Part shown: positions 23,264-35,890 of the stretch, in pieces
How the letters are laid out: each line of letters begins with the position of its first letter
Numbering within the stretch: the first letter of the stretch is position 1
Assembly: GCA_022376515.1 (NCBI GenBank)
Contig: WTXI01000100.1
Location: forward strand, 1-64,000
Direction: 5' to 3'
Source of the DNA: Lactifluus volemus
Lineage: Eukaryota; Basidiomycota; Agaricomycetes; Russulales; Russulaceae
Length of the DNA stretch: 64,000 bases
Program-made: the position numbers and the translations under genes
Notes under the pieces: generated by a model
What the model was told of the DNA's origin: nothing
Databases searched by the model: none
The model's input: only the letters and a program-made list of their open reading frames with translations

Positions 23264-24407
23264 ATGCGTTTCTCAGATTTTGTATTTTCTATCGCTCTTG
23301 CTGCAGTGGTCTCCGCCGGTGTCGTGGACCGTCGCGCGGCCTTCTCCTTGAAGAATGGTCAAGATGCGCAGGCGCTCAATAAAAAATTCCAGAGCCTGAC
23401 TCCGAACTCGCCATGCACGAGCGGAGAAGAGGCGTGCGTCAACGGCAAGCTCGCACAGTGCGTCGGCAACAAATTTGCAATCACTCCCTGCTCTGCCACA
23501 TTGCAATGCTTCGCACTGCCATTGGTGAACAAGCCCGGAACGAGGTGCGCGTCATCACGTGACAACGGTTTTGTTTCCACCTGCTGAACACGCGAGCACA
23601 GCATCACATGCGATACCAATCAAGATGCTCAGAGTCGCATTGCGGCCACTGGTGCTCAAGGCGGCATAACTGGTAAACGCGATCTCCATTCACGGTGCGG
23701 ATCCGTATTTCTTGCCTTCATCGGTCTTCGACTCGGAGCTTACATGTTGCCCGATAGTGCGAACCCACCCGCTCCACCCGCATGTCCAAAGACGACGCGA
23801 AGGGATTTCACGCCAACCGAGTCTAACCTGCTGAAGCGTATCGCCCAGACCGACCTGGTAGCAGTGGCGCAGAGCTGGCAAAACCTGTGCGTGGCTAGCG
23901 GTGGCCCGCGAAGCCCAGGACCCGACCCGTGTGTGCAGCTAGCGGGTCAGAACGGGATATCCTCACTGCTGGCGGGTGCGGATGCATGCGCGCAGCAGGA
24001 TAACGCAGATGCGATGATCGATTTTGCCAAGAAGCCTGGTATCAAGAATCAGCAGGCACTCATCGCTAACGCGATCGCGTACCGCAAGCACCCGCGCAAC
24101 GCACTCAACATCAACGGTGTCACTCCCTCCACGCCCTTCTGTCAGAGGGCCCCGCGCAACCCGGAGCTGAAAGGTGTCGTCAATGGCCAGCTCAAGGGTG
24201 TCGACCCCGGACTTTTCGGCGGCCCCAATTCTGCCGTCGTTCCATTTGGCGCCGGTGAGTTCGGTTCTTCTTTTCCATCCTGCCCAGAAATGGGAACAGG
24301 TACGAAAATGTGGACCAGTTCGCTGATTGTTTGTCGTTTGACCCGTTACAGCTGGGACCTGCCCGTTCGGCCAGACCGCCAACGTGGCTACTTGCGCCTG
24401 CCATTGA
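23264..24407 (+). CDS. Secreted cysteine-rich protein, CBM19-like chitin-binding family
   Basis: Probable secreted or wall-associated protein of a basidiomycete family resembling carbohydrate-binding module 19. Exons 23264-23544, 23602-24254 and 24352-24407 give 329 aa. A hydrophobic signal peptide spans about residues 1-18. The cysteine-rich module reads ACVNGKLAQCVGNKF then QCFALPLVNKPGTSITC, with intron 1 removed between T and S. The last exon restores the family ending GTCPFGQTANVATCACH. A 66-nt GTAAAC...GGAG segment at about 23673-23738 is in frame, so it may be a further intron (307 aa) or coding. Sugar binding is inferred from resemblance, not shown. A decayed 3' piece of a close relative lies at 39880-40095. 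Confidence 0.72.
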
Positions 24408-26916
24408 TATCTATCTTGAAGGACTGGAACAAAAGAGAGGAGAAGTAGAATGACTACCGCTATTCGCCATTGTTAAATTCTATACCCTTCTGTCTAAAGT
24501 AGGAATTTCATGTTGTATTTGGGCCTTTTTTTTAGTACTGTGCACTCGGGAAGGGTGAGGTTTTAATACTGCCGAGATACCCGAATCCCGTGGGCATTAC
24601 ACAGATTTGTGAAGTTGATGTTCCGTGGCATACATGGCAGAGCTAGTTGCGATAGCCAAGTTAGGCTCGGAGACAGCGGTTCAAGGTTGACTCACCAGAG
24701 ATAGTGTAGACTGAAAGGAACACTGAGACGAAACCAAAGTTTGAACAAGTAGCTCCCTTCAACTTGAAGGACCAGGTACTACGTCAATAAGTTAAGTTGA
24801 GAGTGCGGGCATCGTGAGCATCAACGGTTTCGAGGTAAACGAAGATGGGCAGTCAAAGACCCAATCTGAGGGGGTTTCGAACTTGATATCGATATTAAAC
24901 TCCCTGGCCCAACACTGGTTCGACAACGTTACACATGTGTAAAACTAGACGGTACCAAGTAGTCCTAAAGACTTGTTAATCCGTCCGGTTTCCATCTCTC
25001 GGTAGTAGCCCCAGGAGAACAGCTTGACGTTGTTGGACGTTCAAGTTGGCGATGGCGATGTCAACGGGCTAAGTAGCATCACGTGATAAAAGCGGTTATG
25101 GTCACTTGATGATTTTCATATCTCACACCGTGGATCTCAACCATTGACATCCGCGTCATGGCCAAGTAATGTATGGGCTTAATGTTTCTCTCTTTGTAGT
25201 CGCGATGATACCAGCCCAAGAACCCAGACCTCCCGTTACCATGCCGGTTACTAGATTATTTCGACTTCAGAACGCCCGCCTCACTCGTTCAAGTTGTTCT
25301 ACATAGTATCGAACTATTGTGCTCATGGGGGTTCATCTGCATCAGGAAGCTTAAAACCTAAGTCACCTCCAAACAGATGTAATGTACAAGGCATTCTCTC
25401 TCTCTGGGTGCTTGTATTGACAGTTTCACCGTGGTCCAGAAACTCATCAAGACAAAATTATGACGCCAAATGTATCAGATCCCATGCTTGGTTGTTATGG
25501 GAGGCCCGCGCTGTGTCATTATACTGTGACAGTTGTGCGGTACGTGAATCTACATGGCGCCGTCACGGTTCAGGAGTAACCATTGTTACCACACCCAGAT
25601 TACGAGCTCGCGAAGTTAACACCAGCCGGCTATCACCTTCGTTGTCCAACACAGTCCGTAGCAATTATTTAGCACAGCGACACCTATGTGGCGTTGCATT
25701 CCAGACTCCAGCGTTCGATGGCACATCCTGCACGTGGGCACTTCAGTGCGTGGTGTTCAAATGAGAGCTCCACGAGTCACGACACACACTTCGTGATGCT
25801 CATTATGCTGCATTCAATAAACTTGGAATTTTCGGTGATCTACGTATTTATGTCCGCGCCGACTATGCATCAGCAACGCGGCGTTGAGACTACAGGTTTT
25901 TTCCGCAAAATCCGGAGCCTAGATCACGTCGCTATTGAGCGCTCACTGGTCATATAAATGACGCGTTCTCCAACTGGCCATGCCTGTGGTAGACCTGGAA
26001 GTGAGTGATGTCGTCCTTGTCGACTTGTTTATCTAATTGGAGTAGTGCCTTCAGGGAATTGAAGCCTGTCTGAGGATCGTATGTGCTTCTAAGGGAGAAC
26101 GTGATAGTGACAGTGGTTCTCTCTTGCATAGATAATGGGGATGCTTCCAGCATCAGAATAATTGGTCGAAACCCCTTGACATGAAGAGAAAAAAAGGGAC
26201 ACAGGCAGGGCATTTGAGGGGATATTCCTCGTTGTCCATCTCCGTCCCTTGCCGAACATGTCTGGACGTTTCATCCAGTATTTCGGGTAATTCATCCAGC
26301 TCTCTCCAGAAACTCGCCGGAAAGCAGAGATTCGGTTTCCTGCTGGCAATTATGATAAGCTATCAAAAGCTGTGTGGCCGCATCAGACTACTTGAGGAGC
26401 CGTGATGCCTCGGACAGGTGGAAGATAGGCTTGTTCGACAGACTGACAAAGACGCAGGTGCCGCAGCGCGCGGATCAATGTGTTATTTTGCTAGTACTCT
26501 ACGATCACGAGTAGGAATGGAGTCATCGTGAAATGAAGGCTTACTGTATACGCGCAAATGCACTAAATGAACTCGGACCACCATGTGACTCGGACCACCC
26601 CTGCATGTGACGGCGTTCAAGATTGGTGGCTGTGAACTCATATAGATACGTAGCATGTCCGAGTCAGCCATAACCTTTTCGCATTTGTAATTGGACTAAT
26701 GCATACTACATTTTCAGGTTCATTGCTAATAATTGCAGTTGCTCCATTGGTGCCAGAGTGCCAGAGCTATTATGCGAATTTGGATATGCGCGGTCGTCAT
26801 CCGGGCTAGCTTCTCCAATGTATAGACTTTTGGTATCTCCGTTCCCTTAAGGATAGTACTTTCAGAGCTATCCATGGCCGGACCTCATCGCGATGGATAT
26901 GCCTTCCCGGCGTACC
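24408..26916. other. Gene-poor stretch
   Basis: No confident gene. A 156-codon plus-strand frame at 25294-25764 shows no recognisable domain and could be chance. A possible STAND-receptor fragment on the minus strand at about 26170-26320 is listed separately. Confidence 0.5.
26170..26320 (-). pseudogene. Possible fragment of a fungal NACHT/STAND receptor
   Basis: One minus-strand frame reads ELDELPEILDETSRHV followed by about 30 residues ending in a stop. This resembles the LDxLPxxLDET motif that follows the NACHT domain in fungal STAND proteins, seen in this window as LDDLPVTLDETY near residue 510 of the NLRs. No P-loop, effector or repeat domain was found around it. It is short and may be coincidence. 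Confidence 0.25.
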
Positions 26917-26924
26917 TATAAAAT
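26917..26924 (+). promoter_or_regulatory. TATA box for the MFS transporter gene
   Basis: TATAAAAT sits 81 bases before the ATG at 26998. It argues for that ATG rather than the upstream in-frame ATGs at 26893 and 26899, which lie before the TATA box. Confidence 0.5.
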
Positions 26925-26997
26925 ACTCCATACAGTGAGTGTCACATCTCAGTCTTGGAGCCTAGGCATTCCTCCCCATCTAACCCACCCATCTTCC

Positions 26998-29539
26998 ATG
27001 TCTCACCTCCCCCACTGTCCATCCAGTTTGGCATTATGTGGCGATGGTGCCCATCATGAATCCCTGGTGTCGGATGGCAAGTTTGAGGCGGGACTTCTCT
27101 CTCCCCCAGTATCAAGCGCGGCAGTTTCTGCCGTCCATCTTCACGAAGCTACTTTTCCAACCCAAACTCAAACCCTTACAAGTTTTGTTGGAGAGGAGAC
27201 TGCCAAAGATCGTACTGATTTGACCTCTTCTCAACCTTTGACTACAGTCCGAGTTTTGATGATACACATTGGGTAATACACCTTCAAGTTATGGATAAAA
27301 CAGTCCTTGGGTTAATCTCACTCTCAGTGCCGCTTTAACGTTGTTCCTTGCGACAACTGACGCGGTATGTGATCCGAGTCGAACCCTGTGCTACTTGTCT
27401 TACTCATTGATACGTAGACAATTGTTTCTACGTGCTTGCCGACTATCATTCAAACGCTTGATGGTTCACAGGCTGAATTTACTTGGATTGGCGTAGCATA
27501 TTTGCTCAGTCAGACAGCATGTCAGCCACTTTACGGAAGACTATCTGACCTCCTCGGAAGGAAGGTGAGCGAGTTAGATTTGGGCCAGAAAGAGACTAGG
27601 CTACACCTAACTTTGCACTAGTCTGTCCTTTTCTCCAGCATCGTCTTGTTTGGTCTCGGTTCCTTATTATGTGGTGCTGCTCGAGTGCGTAATCAACCAG
27701 AGATCGCCTCCTTGTGATGATATTTTCCCAGGACTTACAATGGCTAATTGCTGCACGTGCATTGTCCGGCGTAGGCGGTGGAGGAATAGTTAGCTCCGTC
27801 TGGGTGATTACTACAGAAATCGTGGAGGTCCCCAAAAGGGCAAAGTGGTCCCAGGTCTTGAGCATCACTTGGAGCTGCTCAGCTCTCGCAGGCCCGGTGC
27901 TTGGCGGCGTATTTAGCAGTAAGTCACAATTCCTTAACCTCGTCGGTGATAGATCACGTGATATGAAGGTTCTTCCTTTCTAAGCTGGAGATGGGCGTGT
28001 ACGTAACTCGCCTCAGGCTGCAGTTTGGCAACTTGAAGCTGTCATATCTAATCCGCACATTAGTTTATCTCAACGTTCCCATTTGTTGCATGGGCGCTCT
28101 TGTACTGGCCCTATCACTTAACGGAATCGAGTTGGCAGCTTCAGAGGGTGCCTCTTGGGAAGACTTCCTTCACAAATTTGACTTTGTTGGCTTGTAGGGG
28201 AAATTTACCAGCACTCGCTCGTTCACACCAGCTCACAAGGAAACAGACTACTGTTTATTGGTAGCACCTCTTGCATTATCGTGGGACTTAGCCTCGCGAG
28301 TTCTCGTGGCTGTGAGCACCAACATTTATACCTGCTTGCTGAAACAAAATGCGCCGATCCAGGGACGGCGCCACTAACGCTTATATTGATCACCATGGGC
28401 CCTAGCCTGTTAATCTCTGCTGGCGTCTATGAACTTTGGACAACACGCAATGCTTTATTCCCTCGGGCAATCTTCAACAACGTCAATATTAGTGCGTCGT
28501 GCCCTGTTTTCCTTTTTTTCCTTTCCTGATGAACCCCTAGTCATTCTCCTCATCGTCAGCTTCCTTCAAAATGTCGCATTTAACTCTGGAACATTTTATC
28601 TAACTTTATACTACCAGGTCCGTAGCTGTATCCGCTCATCAGAATATGCGGCCCATTCCTATCTTAGACTGTCAACGTGCCAATCTCAACTCTTCATGCC
28701 GGAGTCATGCTCCTTCCGTACTCTTTGGGGTCATCTTTAGCATCAATTCCTGCTACCTGGCTCATAGGCGCCATTCAGAGGCGTACGCACAACACCGTTG
28801 GCCAAAAGTGGGTCATCTCTTCGGGGTTACTCATCGCTACTACAGGATTTGGTGCGTGTTATTACAGTTTCCTTTCGTGCGTGTATCCCGCCGCTTGCAC
28901 CCGCTCATTCCTTATCCAGCACTTCTGTGCCTCCTCGGTGAACATACGCGAACTATAATGCAATCATTCCTCCCGCTTTTGGGAGGCTTCGGCCTAGGAA
29001 TGCTGAACCATGCCCCCTATCAATCCCTTACGAGTGCTTTACCTCCCAAAGAATTGGCAGCAGGAACTGGCGCTTTCTTCCTCGTTCGTTTCACAGGTGC
29101 AACTGTTGGCCTGGCACGTTTATGTATTGATGTATATCTCCTTTGACTTGACGTGACTTGTTCCCAGTCCGTTGCCGGTGCGATATACCAAAGCAAGATG
29201 TCCCATACTACTTTGCGTGGGGCGTCCCTGGCATCGTACTCTGCCTCTACGAACTTAAATCAGGTTCCCATCACCATAGACGCATTTCGGGTAGGTGGCA
29301 GTCACGACTCACGACGTCGATTTATCCGTATATTCAACTCTCGACACAGAATGTCTGGACCATGTGTGCACCTTCTTTAGCAAGTGCTTTGCTCGTACGT
29401 TGAATTTTAGTGATATACAGCAGAGACCCTGACGTCACGTTTTCAATCGCAGCTGTCCCTCTTCTTGCGCCCAACACCGTTGTTTTCCGCATCTACACCT
29501 CCAAGCTCAGACACATCTCAATCAGACGCTAATAGATAG
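26998..29539 (+). CDS. MFS drug:H+ antiporter (DHA2, 14-TM type)
   Basis: Predicted plasma- or vacuolar-membrane exporter. About 15 exons: 26998-27272, 27328-27364, 27418-27564, 27622-27684, 27732-27918, 27969-27998, 28064-28193, 28247-28311, 28363-28491, 28541-28617, 28668-28851, 28920-29113, 29168-29290, 29350-29394, 29453-29539, for 590 aa. The DHA2 signature is clear: TIVSTCLPTIIQTLDGSQ, QPLYGRLSDLLGRK, ARALSGVGGGGIVSSVW, WSCSALAGPVLGG, then SWRWAFYLNVPI and FLVRFTGATVGL across junctions. Two doubts remain. The junction at 29113/29168 needs a GC-AG intron (donor GCACGT). Near 29291-29349 a coding-like frame (IYPYIQLSTQNVW) lies one frame off the exon before it, so either a 59-nt intron removes it or the gene has a recent frameshift. 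Substrate unknown. Confidence 0.78.
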
Positions 29540-30947
29540 AACATGAAATAACCAGGACACTACTAATAATCCGGGTGGGCATGTGTCAGCTTACTATAGA
29601 GCAACTTGTAGACTGTCACCCTCACAGACATTTTCGCCTAATTTGTGATATCCTCTGTTCAAAGCATTGTCTGACAGATGGAAAGATGCGGTCCCCACAG
29701 ATTTGGGTGCACATGGAAGTTCGCTGGACTGTAAGACACGAAACTCACGGGCGGTTCAACGAGGGCTCCGTAAAGCCCGAACCACCCGGTCAGGTGCGAC
29801 AAATGCCCCGGATTGATCGCAGGACCCCCCCAGCGCTGCTGCAGTGACGCAATATGACCTGGGGGCTATACAGTCAAGCGTCGCAAGCACTAAAGCGGTT
29901 CCAAAGGGACAGGGAGAGTTCCCTGTTATGAACTTGGAGACTCTATACTCGGCTGTGAGATGTTTGGAGGTGACAACGCATAATTACGTATTGCCACCAT
30001 ACATGGTATACACACCGAAGGAGTTGCGCCTTTTGGGTAGAATACTGTATGATACGGGGCAGGTACGTTTCATTCATGAAACAGACGGTTAATTTCAATC
30101 AGGCAATTCTCCATAGTAACGATTGGTAATCTCATCTTCCGTTACGCTGATTCTGTCGGCACCTCTCCCGTTCCTGGAGTCGGACGCTTAGGTGACACTT
30201 TGGTTTGGCGTTGGATGGGCCATTTTTTTCAGCAAGGCATCCTTATACTTTATTGCTTTTATTTCGTTTAGAGGGTAAATCTGACGGACAGACGAGCAAG
30301 TACACGTCCAGGCGGACAAGTTTAGCGGGAAGAAAATGACACGTCTTAGGTGAAAGGTGAGGAATGTGGCCTAGGTAACGGTGGATGAGATAGGGGTAAA
30401 GGAGTAGTGAGAATATGCGTGGCCAGGACAGATGATCTCGACCAAAAATGTGGCGGAGGAGGGGACTGGGGGACACCTTGAAAGGAACGAATGAGTTGTG
30501 GCCTGAGTGGATGGTTCTGACAGCGAAGAGAGCATGGAACTGAAAAGGCATGCCGCGCACTCATAAGTTAGACATTACAGCACCGCAATTGCAAGGTTAA
30601 AAGGCCAAAGAAAATCCTCAGACTGCTACAGTGTAATTCCTTAGCCAAGTCACGTCGGTGTTCTCAGACAAGGACGGTTGCAGCCGCGTTATGGACTCAA
30701 CCTCTCAAACAACCTAGATGTTCTCGACTTCGTAGGATCTACTCACTCGCGCCTCATGTCCCCCGCCGTTACCCGCCTCCTCAAAGTCTCGGAATAGGGC
30801 GGATCAGTAGTGCTCAGGTTAGGGAAGTGCAAGCGAGCTTATTTTACTCTACATATTTTCATGATCAATTTGATAGATCTTTCCCCTCACAGTCCTCAGA
30901 GCGTACAATCACCCCCGCCTCAATGCCTTCCCTGGTAAAAAAAAAAG
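29540..30947. other. Gene-poor stretch after the MFS gene
   Basis: No confident gene. Short plus-strand frames at 29575-29847 (cysteine-containing) and 29844-30092, and minus-strand frames at 30243-30564, have no recognisable domain. The 29690-29840 part loosely resembles small cysteine-rich basidiomycete proteins but is broken by stops. Confidence 0.4.
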
Positions 30948-31560
30948 GTGATGTTATGTCACTGTGATCATGGGGACGAGAACCTGGATGGGCAGTGCAT
31001 TGCCTCACCCTCGTCTGATTGCACAATCATCGTGTGGGATGTCGCAACAGGAAATATCGTTGCGGGCCTGTTTACTGGTCACCTGTGTTTAGTCAACTCT
31101 GTTTCCTTCTCACCGGACGGGAAACGCGTTGCCTCAATCTCATATGATGAAACAGTCTTTCCGTTTGCAAGTTACGTCGTCGGTTGGTTGTACATCCTTG
31201 TCAAGGTTCATTCAGAGTTCCAAGTCATGGGACATTATCGGCATACTAGATGCCTCAACGGAGAGGCCGCAGTGGGCTCGTTTACTGGACCTACTGGCGA
31301 GTTAATCACATCCAAGTCCGAGGCATTCTCACCAGATGGGCAGTATATTGCCTCGGGCTCAGAAGATGGCGTAATCCGCATGTGGGATGTCACAATAGGA
31401 GAGGCAGCGAACCCATCACAAATAACTGAATACCAGCTCCCTCAACACTGCTGCATTCTCACCAGATGAGCGGTGTATCTCAGTCTCGGGCAATTGCATG
31501 CGTAGTTCATGTGGGGAAGGTCACAACTGAACATTTCACAGACCAATCCCAGTCGACATG
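30948..31560 (+). pseudogene. WD40-repeat fragment, decayed
   Basis: An open frame to 31469 holds recognisable WD40 pieces: CTIIVWDVATGNIVAGLFTG, NSVSFSPDGKRVASISYDETV and AFSPDGQYIASGSEDGVIRMWDV. Between the second and third, the expected repeat end is in another frame (TWDIIGILDAST). After 31469 a further AFSPDE piece continues in a different frame. No complete propeller, start or effector domain is present. It is probably the remains of a NACHT-WD40 or HET-E-like gene. Confidence 0.7.
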
Positions 31561-32492
31561 GATGGTTGATATATGGGGAAGACAGGGCACTTATTTTATG
31601 GATTCTTCACTGGCAGTGTCTTCATAGACCAAGAACTATCTGGATCACAGGTGAACACAAACTTGGCTTGATCTAGTGCACAATCAAATTGGGTTACAGT
31701 ATACAGTATGTGTGAGACCCTGTTTCTCTTTTTTCAAACATCATCTTTAGTTACCTTGCTTGCATTGCTTGCAAGGTATCTATGTGGGCATTATCACACC
31801 TGGCAGTCTACTGCAGCACAAAGTTGGCACATATCTCTGGAGAAACTAACTTTTGTGCTTAATCTTTGCAGAAGACCCCCCAGCTTTCAGGGAGATCTAT
31901 ATGCTCAAATATTTTTAGATTTTTACCTATCTTATTTGAAGCTACAGTCTATCACAATTTTTTTGAAACTGCCCAGCTTAGCCACAGCAACACTAAGCAC
32001 AACCACCAAGCTTCAAGGGCCTTATTAGCACGTAAGTGGGTAAGAGAAAAGAGGGGATGAAGACAGGAAAAAGTTGAATCAAGTCAATTGGGGTTAAAGC
32101 CAAAGCTGGGGTATGAGCTACCAGCTGAGGCCTACTTATACAAGTACTGCTAATTGTTCTACCCAAAGGTGCAAAACAATAAGAGTAGGTTCAAGACAAT
32201 AGAACACAAGAACAATAGAGACATCAAAACAATAACACTGGACACAAACAATAGGGACAGGGAGAATAATAGAGAACTCAGATAATAGATCAGTCAGCAC
32301 TATCATGTAATCCTAGTGGAAAGGGTGTCATCAAAGAAGAGTAAGCATACTGGGGAATCATAAGGTCCAACGTGTCCTGATTCCATAACAGCTGTGGGGA
32401 GAGGACAATCAGTTATAAAGACAGGTACTAGCAAAAAGTGAAATGAAGAGCATTGATGAGGATCCATCAAAATTGACCCAGACACCTGACAA
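31561..32492. other. Repetitive AT-rich stretch, possible mobile-element remnant
   Basis: No gene. Between about 32160 and 32290 the motif ACAATAG and variants recur at irregular spacing, and 31700-32100 is AT-rich with T runs. Texture and isolation suggest an old LTR or other element remnant, but no paired termini or target-site duplication could be shown. The right end (32300-32492) is the 3' flank of the F-box gene. Confidence 0.35.
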
Positions 32493-34021
32493 TCAGTCCA
32501 TTCCTGTGAGATGGACAATGAAAGGGTGATTGGAATGCTGGCGTGAGTAAATGAATGGCTGTATTGCTTGCCGTGTGGATGTAGAGCTGGATGGAAGGTA
32601 GAGATGGTGCAGCATAGGCAACACATCCATGGCCCTTTCCCCAGTGAGCTCTTGCAGTGCAGATCCAATAATCTCAGCCAGTTTGGGTAGGACTAGTATA
32701 GACATGTGTTGCAAAGCTGAAAATGCATGGAAGAGATGCAGCCATTGGGAGTTATCCACGTAGTCTTTCCAAACCATTCCATTCTCGTAGTTAGCGCGAT
32801 TGTTGTAGATGCGAAGCCGTTCTACATTGGATAAGAAAGGCGAAATCTTGCTGCATATTTGAGCTACACACGCAACTTGCCAATCCAACGCATGGCACGA
32901 TATCACGATAGATAGAGATGCCCGATGTCCCTTCGCTCCCGTTGGATAATGATAAGACAAGTCGATGGAGACGTTTTTATCATCGAAGTTCAGGTTCGCA
33001 TCCTCGAAGAACCCGCGAAGGATCTGCGTGCGACCGATAAACTGCAGGAAATGTGGAATGTCAAAATCGAGGCGATTGAAGAACCGTGTGAAGACGAAAA
33101 TAATAGCAGGAGTGTCGATCCAAGCCACAAGGTCCTCAAAGTATTCGCTAGGGCCATGGAACTCCAAACGGGTGAGAGCGGGGAGGATAACGCGTGTGAA
33201 TGAAGAGGGAGCCTGAGGTCTATTTGTTGTATCAGGACGAGAAGCCGGAGATCTGAATCTAATGTCAACGACTTTAAGCTGGGTCAATGTGGATAGGGCT
33301 GTGGCCATAGCTTCGGGTGAAAAGTAACCGGTATTGGGTATGTTCCTGAGTTGAACATCGACAAGGTCATGGCAAAATGGAAGCAATTTTGGTAGTGACG
33401 GAAATGGAGCACCCCACAAGCTGAGATACTTTAGACGCGGGGCAGATCCACCCAAAAAGGTATCGCGAAGCACAAGTGACGACTCCCGAATATGAAGGCG
33501 AAGACTCGTCAAAACTGGATATGGCTTCTTCATCACTTTATAGAGTCGCTTCAATATAGTACTTGTTGCTTCGAGATTGATTTCGGACACGCGATCGCGA
33601 TGCTGGAGGGCGGCAATAACGTTATTAATAGCTCCTTCCAGAGGGAGTCGCCATATCGATGCATTTATGGTGATAGGAACGGCGCGTGGCCAGACACTTA
33701 GCGTCTTCTTCACGGGTGTCGTCGAATTGCATTTGAGTCGCAAATCAAGACGAAGCGGTGATGCAAATACGATGTATCTCCATCTTCTGCACACGTGAAC
33801 AAGCACATGCCATTTCCGATAGATGGACGGAAATATTTGATAGAAGCCGAAGATGTCCAGGAGGACATTGTCAGGGAGGGCGCCAATTGTCACGCGTGGC
33901 CCGGGGAAAGAAATCGGGCCTGCTGCTCGATCCAAGTGAGTGATTGCTTCAGCGGTGGCCTATGGGCGTGAGACGTACCCAGTCGTCTTTGATTAGCACT
34001 GTGCGCCTTCCGATGATGCAT
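32493..34021 (-). CDS. F-box protein with LRR-like C-terminus
   Basis: Probable substrate receptor of an SCF ubiquitin ligase. Two exons in transcript order, 34021-33979 and 33922-32493, give 490 aa. The long exon has no ATG before the F-box; a GTACGT donor and CAG acceptor link it to a short exon starting MHHRKAHSANQ. The F-box spans about residues 27-70 (IGALPDNVLLDIFGFY, then VHVCRRWRYIVFASPLRLDL). It is followed by repeated LRR-like segments (FLGGSAPRLKYLSLWG, LPALTRLEFHGPSEYFEDL, ALQHMSILVLPKLAEIIGSA) of the type expanded in Agaricomycetes. Substrate unknown. Decayed relatives lie just upstream at 35007, 36430 and 36940. Confidence 0.82.
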
Positions 34022-35006
34022 AATGACCTGTCCCTTCCCTAGCAACTCTTGTTCGTTGAGAAGATGGATAGTCAAATTGGCTATCGAGTGTGACTGTTAG
34101 TAGTAGGTCGAAATTCAACTTGGCAAGCACAGAGTTAGCTTAGACTGCTATTGCAGTGAGGGAGCAGAATCTGGACGTACCAGCGAGAAAGAGAACTTTT
34201 CAAAAGAGATGACAATTCATCTGAGGGACGTCGGAGGTACAAGGCGCAAGGATCCTAGTATGTGGTCGAGGCCACACGATGCATGTCACATGATTCACGC
34301 ACACACACAAGGATACGGTCACCCATTCCGGCAGTGATACAGGCCAATATCCACTCTGAGTACCAATAAGTATAATTTAGAATTTATAAGTGTAATGAAC
34401 GATACAAAGATGTCCCAAATAAGAGGAACATTGGAGGCAGCGTCCATCGCTATGAGCAGCGATAGGGTAATTCTCAGGGCACTTATTAGTTATGCCCAAC
34501 AGCCGTCGTTACGGGATAGGTGGAGGGACAGGGCTGTACGTACCCTCCCGAATATTCATCTAACTCTGTTCACAAGTCGTCACCCAAACAGATGTTTTGA
34601 AGTACTTGCTGACTTGAATCGCTGGAAATAAAGGTCGTTCACGTGCTCGAGGGCGGGACACTGCAACAATATAGCGGTACATCCCCAGTGCAGTCTGAGC
34701 GTTTAATTCTTGTTGATGTTTTCGAGACTCATGTCGGTCGTGGTCGCGTAAGTGCTGGAATGGTCGTTACAAATCTGTGATCCGTAGTCTACCATAGTGG
34801 AAGCGGTCCCAGAAGTAGTGTGGAGTACGGAGAAAGCAACACACTCACAAACGTCTCGGCTCGTTTTCACGCAGATACCACTTTTTTGTGTGGCATTTAG
34901 GGAATGAAAATGAAAGGGCGAACTCAAGATGATGCGGATTAGTTGTCACAATCAAAGTGCCTATGGACAACATAGATCTGTTGAGAGAAAGATGACAGTA
35001 AGTTCG
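34022..35006. other. Gene-poor stretch between F-box gene and its relic
   Basis: No confident gene. A 78-codon plus-strand frame at 34395-34631 has no recognised domain. The right part probably belongs to the 3' flank of the decayed F-box copy. Confidence 0.5.
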
Positions 35007-35890
35007 TCATAGAAGATCATGTGGACGATTGTGGACGAAGGGATGAGGGGGTGGAGGAAGGGGTGAAGAGTTCCTCGTCCTCCGTGAGATGGAAAGTGAC
35101 AGGATGTGGAAAGCGATAGGACGATCGGAAAGCCAGCGTGATGAAATGAATGGCCCTATAACTTGCTGCATGGATGCAGAGCGGGGACTCGCACTTAGGT
35201 AAAGACCGTGTAGCATAGGTAGCGCGTCCATTGCCCTCTCCCCAGCGAGCTCTCGCAGTGCGGATGCAATAATCTCGCCCAACGTGGGCAGTATCTCCAT
35301 ATGTTGCACAGCAGAAAATGCATGGAAGAGCTTGGGGGTTGTCCACGTAGTCTTTCCAATTTGAAGACGTTAATGCCAGTGGTCCGGCCGGAGTCAGCGA
35401 CGTGAAGCTGTTTCACGCTGGATAATAACGGTGAAGACTTGCTGCGTATTTGAGCTAGTCACGAAAATTACCAATCCAACGCACGGTACAATATCGCAAT
35501 AGATAGAGCGATCCGAAATCCTTTCCATCTCGAAAGGTCAGTGTGACCAAAGTTGACGTCGGCGCGCCGGTCAACGAAGTATAGCTTCACGTCTTTGAAG
35601 GACCCGCAGATCTGCGTGCGAAAGATAAACTGAACGAATTGTGGAAGGTCAAAAACGAGCTGATTGAAGAACGCCGTGTGGAGGGAGATAATAGGAGTGT
35701 CGATCCGAGCCACGAAATCGTGAAAGTATTCGCTAGTGCAGTGGAATAACGGCTTGGTGAGAGTGGGGAGGCTGGGATGACGCGCGCCAATGGGAGCGGA
35801 AAGTCTGTTTATTCGTTCAAGGCGAGAAGGGACGGATGCCTTAACCGTACATAGGGTCACATGTGTTACGTAAGTGACATATTTTTGAAT
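35007..35890 (-). pseudogene. Decayed F-box/LRR-like gene, C-terminal part
   Basis: Three minus-strand pieces in different frames align in order with the C-terminal half of the F-box protein at 32493-34021. They are PTLTKPLFHCTSEYFHDF... (35860-35468), a middle piece near 35195-35416, and LRELAGERAMDALPMLHGLY (35309-35007). The F-box itself and the N-terminal half are missing, and the frame changes at least twice. It is a truncated tandem copy. Confidence 0.82.

Noticed and set aside
25294..25764. A 156-codon plus-strand open frame in a gene-poor stretch
   Set aside because: No recognisable motif, no plausible splice extension and no support from context; kept only as a remark in the intergenic entry.
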